Below the pieces are notes generated by a model, which saw only the letters and a list, made by a program, of their open reading frames with translations, was not told the origin of the DNA and searched no databases. A DNA stretch of 64,000 nucleotides from Streptomyces adelaidensis. Its GTDB lineage: Bacteria; Actinomycetota; Actinomycetes; Streptomycetales; Streptomycetaceae. Position 1 is the first letter of the stretch; each line of letters begins with the position of its first letter. The stretch lies in assembly GCF_016598475.1 (NCBI RefSeq), contig NZ_JAEMUX010000004.1:1-64000 (forward strand). Direction: 5' to 3'. Position numbers and translations under genes: made by a program. This document shows positions 59,848-64,000 of this stretch, piece after piece.

Positions 59848-60997
59848 CGGCGAGCTGCTTGCGCCAGCGGGTGAACAGCCTCGGCTGGTTCATCCCGAGC
59901 ACGGCGACGGGATGCCCCGCGCGCCGGTAGACGGCCAGGATGTCGCGGTCGCCCGCGGCGCCCTCCTCGATCGTCACGCTGTCGGCGCCGGCCGCGTGAC
60001 CGGCAAACTGGATCTTCACGCCGTACTGGTCGGACCAGAAGTACGGCGGCCGGGGCACGCCCGGTTCCACCGCACCCCCCGCCAGCAGCGTCGCGACGGC
60101 CGCGTCGGGCCGTTCGCGCGCGCCGGTCCAGTGTTCGACGCGGCGATGGGCGCCGACGCGGGGGTCGTACCAGTTGGCGCAGTCACCGACCGCGACCACG
60201 CCGGCCAGGCTGGTGCGGCCGTCCGCACCGCACTTGACGCCGTTGTCGAGGGTGACGCCGGAGCCCTCCAGCCAATCGACGCAGGGCCGTGCGCCCACCC
60301 CGACGACGACGATGTCGGCGGGGACGCTGCGGCCGTCCTCCAGCAGGACGGCGTCCACGCGGTGCTCCCCGCTCAGCCCCTTGACGCCCACACCGCACAA
60401 CAGCCGTACGCCGTGGTCGGTGTGGAGAGCGGAGACGATGCCGCCCATGGTTTCGCCGAGCGGGCCGGCGAGGGGCGTCGGGGCCACCTCGACGATTGTC
60501 ACGTCGAGCCCGAGGGCGTAGGCGGTGGAGGCGACCTCGGCGCCGACGAACCCGCCGCCGATCACCACCAGCCGGCCGCCCCCGGCGAGTTCGTCCCGCA
60601 GGGCGCGGGCGTCGTCCAGGGTGCGCAGGACGTGCACTCCGGCCAGGCCTTCGGCGCCGGGCAGGGTGCGTGCCGCGGCGCCGGTCGCGATGACGATGCC
60701 GTCGGCGCGGACCTCCCGGCCGTCGGCGAGCCGGACGGCGCGGTCCGTGCGGTCGAGTGCGGTGGCGCGGACGCCGAGCAGCCACTCGGCCCGCAGGTCC
60801 TCGTCGTCGGACTCCAGCGCCAGCTCCGCCTCACCGATGGTGCCGGCGAGGAACTCCTTGGACAGCGGGGGCCTGTCGTACGGACGGTGGAGCTCGTCGC
60901 CGATGACGACCAGCCGCCCGTCGTAGCCCTGCTTGCGCAGTGAGCGCGCCGCCGACAGCCCGGCCAGCGAGGCTCCCACCACGGCCAGCGTCCTCAC
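59834..60997 (-). CDS. FAD-dependent ferredoxin reductase
   Basis: 387 aa from GTG 60997, overlapping the ferredoxin stop by 4 nt (GTGA). FAD site TLAVVGASLAGLSAARSLRKQGY, DRPPLSKEFLAG, NAD site RLVVIGGGFVGAEVASTAYALGLDVTIVE and GVVAVGDCANWYDPRVG. This is the rhodocoxin/BenC-unlike, BphA4-type reductase family that passes NADH electrons to a Rieske or 2Fe-2S ferredoxin. The tight coupling to the ferredoxin and nearby oxygenase gives a complete electron chain. Confidence 0.9.
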   Translation of the reverse strand: MRTLAVVGASLAGLSAARSLRKQGYDGRLVVIGDELHRPYDRPPLSKEFLAGTIGEAELALESDDEDLRAEWLLGVRATALDRTDRAVRLADGREVRADGIVIATGAAARTLPGAEGLAGVHVLRTLDDARALRDELAGGGRLVVIGGGFVGAEVASTAYALGLDVTIVEVAPTPLAGPLGETMGGIVSALHTDHGVRLLCGVGVKGLSGEHRVDAVLLEDGRSVPADIVVVGVGARPCVDWLEGSGVTLDNGVKCGADGRTSLAGVVAVGDCANWYDPRVGAHRRVEHWTGARERPDAAVATLLAGGAVEPGVPRPPYFWSDQYGVKIQFAGHAAGADSVTIEEGAAGDRDILAVYRRAGHPVAVLGMNQPRLFTRWRKQLAAATA

Positions 60998-61356
60998 GCG
61001 TGACCCCCGGCGAGCCTGGCCGCGATGCACGGCGGCAGGTTGGGGGCGTCCGTGGACACCCGCACATAGACCATGCCGTCCTCGACCGCGACCTCATGGG
61101 TGCGGACAGGGAGCTTGGCCGGCGGGGAGTCGACGGCACCGGTCCTCAGGTCGAACTTCGAAGCATGCAGCGGGCATTCCACCTCACGGCCCTCCAGCCA
61201 GCCATCGGCGAGCGAGGCGTCCTGGTGGGTGCAGGTGTCGTCAATGGCGAAGATCTCGCCGTCGTCGGTGTGGAACACCGAGACCGGCGGATCGATGTCG
61301 AGCCGGTATGCCTCGCCTCGCGGGAGATCCGTGAGACGGCACGCGGGAATCATCAT
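60994..61356 (-). CDS. Rieske-type [2Fe-2S] ferredoxin
   Basis: 120 aa. The cluster ligands are in DTCTHQDASLADGWLEG (CxH) and CPLHASKFDLRTG (CxxH). It has the short soluble Rieske ferredoxin fold of BphA3/NirD type. It carries electrons from the following reductase to the oxygenase. First gene of the ferredoxin-reductase(-oxygenase) set; a tandem operator begins 10 nt upstream of its start. A C-terminal extension (PNLPPCIAARLAGGHA) holds an extra Cys. Confidence 0.92.
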   Translation of the reverse strand: MMIPACRLTDLPRGEAYRLDIDPPVSVFHTDDGEIFAIDDTCTHQDASLADGWLEGREVECPLHASKFDLRTGAVDSPPAKLPVRTHEVAVEDGMVYVRVSTDAPNLPPCIAARLAGGHA

Positions 61357-61365
61357 GACACCTCG

Positions 61366-61399
61366 GTGCGTATAACGAAACGGATTGCGGTAAGCGCAA
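61366..61399. promoter_or_regulatory. Tandem IclR-type operator, Rieske ferredoxin operon
   Basis: GTGCG-TATAA-CGAAA (61366) and the perfect TTGCG-GTAAG-CGCAA (61385), 19 bp apart, 10-43 nt upstream of the ferredoxin start. Confidence 0.7.
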
Positions 61400-61527
61400 C
61401 AACAGTTTGAGGTTCGCCCCGAACCCTTGTCAAGGCATCCAGGAGACGGGGCGACGCATCATTTGTGGTTGCTCATCACGCAATGGGCAGCATGATGAGC
61501 AACAGCACATGCAGGGGCGGGCTGGGG

Positions 61528-62160
61528 TCAGAACCCGCGGTCGATCCACTCCTGGAGATGCGGGGCCTCCGCGCCGATGGTCGTCGCCTCCCCGTGCCCG
61601 GTATGGACGACGGTGTCCCCCGGCAGGGTCAGCAGCCGGTCCCGGAGGGAACCGACGATCGTCGGGAAGTCGCTGTACGACCTGCCCGTCGCCCCAGGGC
61701 CGCCCGCGAAGAGGGTGTCACCGCTGAAGAGGGCCGCCAGGTCCGGCGCGTACAGGCACACCGCGCCGGGGGCGTGGCCGGGGGTGTGCAGCACGGTCAG
61801 CTCGACACCGGCCACCGTGAGGACCTGGCCGTCGGTCAGGTCGCCGTCGGGCATCCGTTCGGGATGGGTCTGCTTCCACAGCGGCAGGTCGTCGCCGTGG
61901 AGCAGGATCGGGGCGCCGGTGCGCGCCGCGAGTTCGGGGGCGGCGTCGATGTGGTCGTTGTGGGCGTGGGTGCACACGACGGCCCGCAGGGTGCGACCGC
62001 CGAGGGCTTCGGCGATGGTGTCGGCGTCGTGGGCGGCGTCGATGACGATCACCTCGTGGTCGTCGCCGACGATCCACACGTTGTTGTCGACGTCCCAGGT
62101 GCCGCCGTCCAGCGAGAACGTCCCCGAGGTGACGAGATGCTCGATACGGGCGCCGGCCAT
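61528..62160 (-). CDS. MBL-fold hydrolase linked to mycothiol-dependent formaldehyde oxidation
   Basis: 210 aa from ATG 62160, overlapping the mscR stop (TGATG). The metallo-beta-lactamase motif THAHNDHID supplies HxHxDH, with further metal ligands in HTPGHAPGAV, FSGDTLF and VHTGHGEAT, as in glyoxalase II-like enzymes. Genes of this type are regularly coupled to S-(hydroxymethyl)mycothiol dehydrogenase in actinobacteria; it probably hydrolyses S-formylmycothiol to formate and mycothiol. Confidence 0.88.
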   Translation of the reverse strand: MAGARIEHLVTSGTFSLDGGTWDVDNNVWIVGDDHEVIVIDAAHDADTIAEALGGRTLRAVVCTHAHNDHIDAAPELAARTGAPILLHGDDLPLWKQTHPERMPDGDLTDGQVLTVAGVELTVLHTPGHAPGAVCLYAPDLAALFSGDTLFAGGPGATGRSYSDFPTIVGSLRDRLLTLPGDTVVHTGHGEATTIGAEAPHLQEWIDRGF

Positions 62161-63245
62161 CAGAGGACCACCACCGAGCGCAGCACGTCGCCGCCGTGCA
62201 TCCGCTCGAAGGCCTTCTCGACGTCGTTGAGGGCGATGGTCTCGGTGACGAACGCGTCCAGGTCGAGGCGCCCCTGGAGATAGAGGTCGATGAGCATCGG
62301 GAAGTCCCGGCTCGGCAGGCAGTCGCCGTACCAGGAGGATTTCAGCGTGCCGCCCCGCCCGAAGACGTCCAGCAGCGGCAGCTCCAGCTTCATCTCCGGG
62401 GTGGGGACGCCGACGAGGACGACCGTGCCGGCGAGGTCGCGGGCGTAGAAGGCCTGCTTGTACGTCTCCGGGCGGCCGACCGCCTCGATGACGACATCGG
62501 CGCCGAAACCGCCGGTCAGCTCGCGGATCGCCTCGACCGCGTCGGTGTCCTTGGAGTTGACGGTGTGGGTCGCGCCCAGCTTCTTCGCGGTGGCCAGCTT
62601 GTGGTCGTCGATGTCCACGGCGATGATCTTCGCCGCGCCCGCCAGGCTCGACCCGACGACCGCCGAGGCCCCGACGCCGCCGCAGCCGATGACGGCCACG
62701 GTGTCGCCCCGGCCGACGTTGCCGGTGTTGATGGCCGCGCCGATGCCCGCCATCACCCCGCACCCCAGCAGCCCGGCGACCGCCGCCGACGCGGCCCGGT
62801 CGACCTTCGTGCACTGCCCCGCCGCGACCAGCGTCTTCTCCGCGAACGCGCCGATACCCAGCGCCGGTGACAGCTCGGTGCCGTCGAGCAAGGTCATCTT
62901 CTGCTTGGCGTTGTGGGTGTCGAAGCAGTACCAGGGCCGCCCGCGCAGACAAGCCCGGCACTGTCCGCACACCGCGCGCCAGTTGAGGATGACGAAGTCG
63001 CCGGGTGCCACGTCGGTGACGCCCTCGCCGACCGACTCCACGACCCCGGCGGCCTCGTGGCCGAGCAGGAAGGGGAAGTCGTCGTTGATGCCGCCCTCGC
63101 GATAGTGCAGATCGGTGTGGCAGACCCCGCAGGCCTCGACCTTCACCAGCGCCTCGCCAGGGCCCGGGTCGGGCACGATGATCGTCTCCAGGCTGACGGG
63201 GGCGCCCTTCCCCCGCGCGACGACAGCACGGACCTGATGAGTCAT
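62160..63245 (-). CDS. mscR: S-(hydroxymethyl)mycothiol dehydrogenase
   Basis: 361 aa from ATG 63245 (GAGGAG, 5 nt). Zinc alcohol dehydrogenase: [14 protein letters not shown] and [15 protein letters not shown] (catalytic zinc), [15 protein letters not shown] (structural zinc), [25 protein letters not shown] (NAD). The class is the mycothiol-dependent formaldehyde dehydrogenase (AdhE2/MscR). It oxidises the adduct of formaldehyde and mycothiol, detoxifying formaldehyde from betaine demethylation. Its promoter carries the same tandem operator as the demethylation genes. Confidence 0.92.
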   Translation of the reverse strand: MTHQVRAVVARGKGAPVSLETIIVPDPGPGEALVKVEACGVCHTDLHYREGGINDDFPFLLGHEAAGVVESVGEGVTDVAPGDFVILNWRAVCGQCRACLRGRPWYCFDTHNAKQKMTLLDGTELSPALGIGAFAEKTLVAAGQCTKVDRAASAAVAGLLGCGVMAGIGAAINTGNVGRGDTVAVIGCGGVGASAVVGSSLAGAAKIIAVDIDDHKLATAKKLGATHTVNSKDTDAVEAIRELTGGFGADVVIEAVGRPETYKQAFYARDLAGTVVLVGVPTPEMKLELPLLDVFGRGGTLKSSWYGDCLPSRDFPMLIDLYLQGRLDLDAFVTETIALNDVEKAFERMHGGDVLRSVVVL

Positions 63246-63281
63246 GGCCACTCCTCGATGGGTACGAACCGGAGTCCGACG

Positions 63282-63315
63282 TTGCTTATTACGGCACGCA
63301 TCTCATGTGCCGCAA
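63282..63315. promoter_or_regulatory. Tandem IclR-type operator, mscR
   Basis: TTGCT-TATTA-CGGCA (63282) and TCTCA-TGTGC-CGCAA (63301), 19 bp apart, 37-70 nt upstream of mscR. The outer halves fit best. Confidence 0.55.
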
Positions 63316-63459
63316 CAAGCATCGGGCAGGGCGGACCCGTGGTCAAGGACGGGACGCGAGCGGATGCCCTGCGGGTGGGGCGCCGGGGGCGGCCCCGGCA
63401 TCCGCCACCCGCCGGCGACGGGCCTCAGGCCGCGCAGGGCAGGCCGCTACGCTGGGATC

Positions 63460-64000
63460 ATGCCCGCCACCCGCCGCACGGCCCGCCAGGCCGACCTGCT
63501 GGAACGACTCGTCGCACTGGTCACGACGGAGGGGTTCGCGGAGCTGACCCTCGACGACCTCGCCGAGCGGCTGCACTGTTCGAAGACGACGCTCTACCAG
63601 CTCGCCCGCAGCAAGCAGGGGCTGGTCGTGGAGGCGGTCAAGCACTACTTCCGGGGGGCGACCGAGGCGGTCGAGAAGCGGGTGGCGCAGACCGTCGCCC
63701 CGTCGGACCGTGTCCGGGCGTACCTGACGGCGGTGGCCGAGCAACTGCGTCCGCTCTCCCGCCGGTTCCTCGACGACGTGGCGGAGTTCCCGCCCGCCCG
63801 CGAGGTGTACGAGGCCAACACGAGGATGGCCGCGGAGCGGGTGCGGCAGCTGATCTCCGAGGGTGTCTCCGGCGGCGCCTTCCGGGACGTGCACACCGCC
63901 TTCGTCGGAGAGGTCGCCGCCGCCACGATGCGCCAGATCCAGCAGGGCGAACTGAAGGCGCGCACCGGGTTGACCGACGCGGAGGCGTACGAGCAGCTCG
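63460..64000 (+). CDS. TetR-family regulator (runs off the window)
   Basis: At least 180 aa from ATG 63460. The N-terminal HTH is RRTARQADLLERLVALVTTEGFAELTLDDLAERLHCSKTTLYQLARSKQGLV, then a helical ligand domain (VRAYLTAVAEQLRPLSRRFLDDVAEFPPAREVYEANTRMAAERVRQLI). A TACGCT -10-like box 7-12 nt upstream and no clear ribosome binding site suggest a leaderless transcript. Divergent from mscR; could sense formaldehyde or belong to the next locus. The 3' end is outside the window. Confidence 0.88.
   Translation, partial: MPATRRTARQADLLERLVALVTTEGFAELTLDDLAERLHCSKTTLYQLARSKQGLVVEAVKHYFRGATEAVEKRVAQTVAPSDRVRAYLTAVAEQLRPLSRRFLDDVAEFPPAREVYEANTRMAAERVRQLISEGVSGGAFRDVHTAFVGEVAAATMRQIQQGELKARTGLTDAEAYEQL

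Overview
The window is very G+C-rich actinobacterial DNA, almost certainly from a Streptomyces chromosome. The signs are strong third-position G/C bias, frequent GTG and TTG starts behind GGAGG-type ribosome binding sites, many 4-nt gene overlaps, Streptomyces-type interspersed intergenic repeats, a mycothiol-type formaldehyde dehydrogenase and LacI-controlled sugar loci. No rRNA, tRNA or CRISPR array was seen.

Layout. 0-4.9 kb: a decayed regulator, an SRPBCC protein, a zinc alcohol dehydrogenase, an MHS transporter and a divergent IclR regulator. 5-15 kb: a carbohydrate region with a GH36 alpha-galactosidase, two LacI regulators in one open frame, a sugar ABC transporter, a GH42 beta-galactosidase and a secreted GH39-like enzyme. 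It is heavily damaged by frameshifts and deletion-like fusions that remove the permeases. 15-16.2 kb: azlCD and a thioesterase. 16.2-18.8 kb: an arsenic module, arsR-aquaporin-arsC with divergent arsM. 18.9-24.7 kb: a four-gene aromatic-ring catabolic operon. 25-32 kb: a third LacI/sugar locus, also damaged, a sialidase-like secreted protein and a GNAT. 32.5-34.1 kb: rifampicin monooxygenase behind a perfect 19-bp rifamycin-associated element. 34.3-35.6 kb: an alpha/beta hydrolase.

The right-hand 28 kb is a near-complete choline/glycine betaine to glycine pathway. It has a betaine-type ABC importer, choline dehydrogenase (betA), betaine aldehyde dehydrogenase (betB), a three-component Rieske oxygenase (oxygenase, Rieske ferredoxin, FAD reductase) that is the candidate betaine demethylase, a dimethylglycine oxidase/dehydrogenase and a heterotetrameric sarcosine oxidase. 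One-carbon products are handled by mycothiol-dependent formaldehyde oxidation (mscR plus an MBL hydrolase), folD, purU and a MetF-like protein. The main discovery is that seven promoter regions of this pathway each carry a tandem pair of 15-bp sites (TTGCG-N5-CGCAA and variants) exactly 19 bp apart. An IclR regulator in the middle of the locus is the obvious candidate to bind them. SoxD and SoxA are fused through a linker that contains a translated interspersed repeat.

Inserted in this locus at 45.6-48.05 kb is a 2.4-kb segment bounded by 17/19 matching inverted repeats. It carries a broken IS5-type transposase together with a SnoaL-extended ECF sigma factor and a carboxymuconolactone decarboxylase-like gene. 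A decayed second copy of the betaine permease lies beside the dimethylglycine gene. The window ends inside a TetR regulator.
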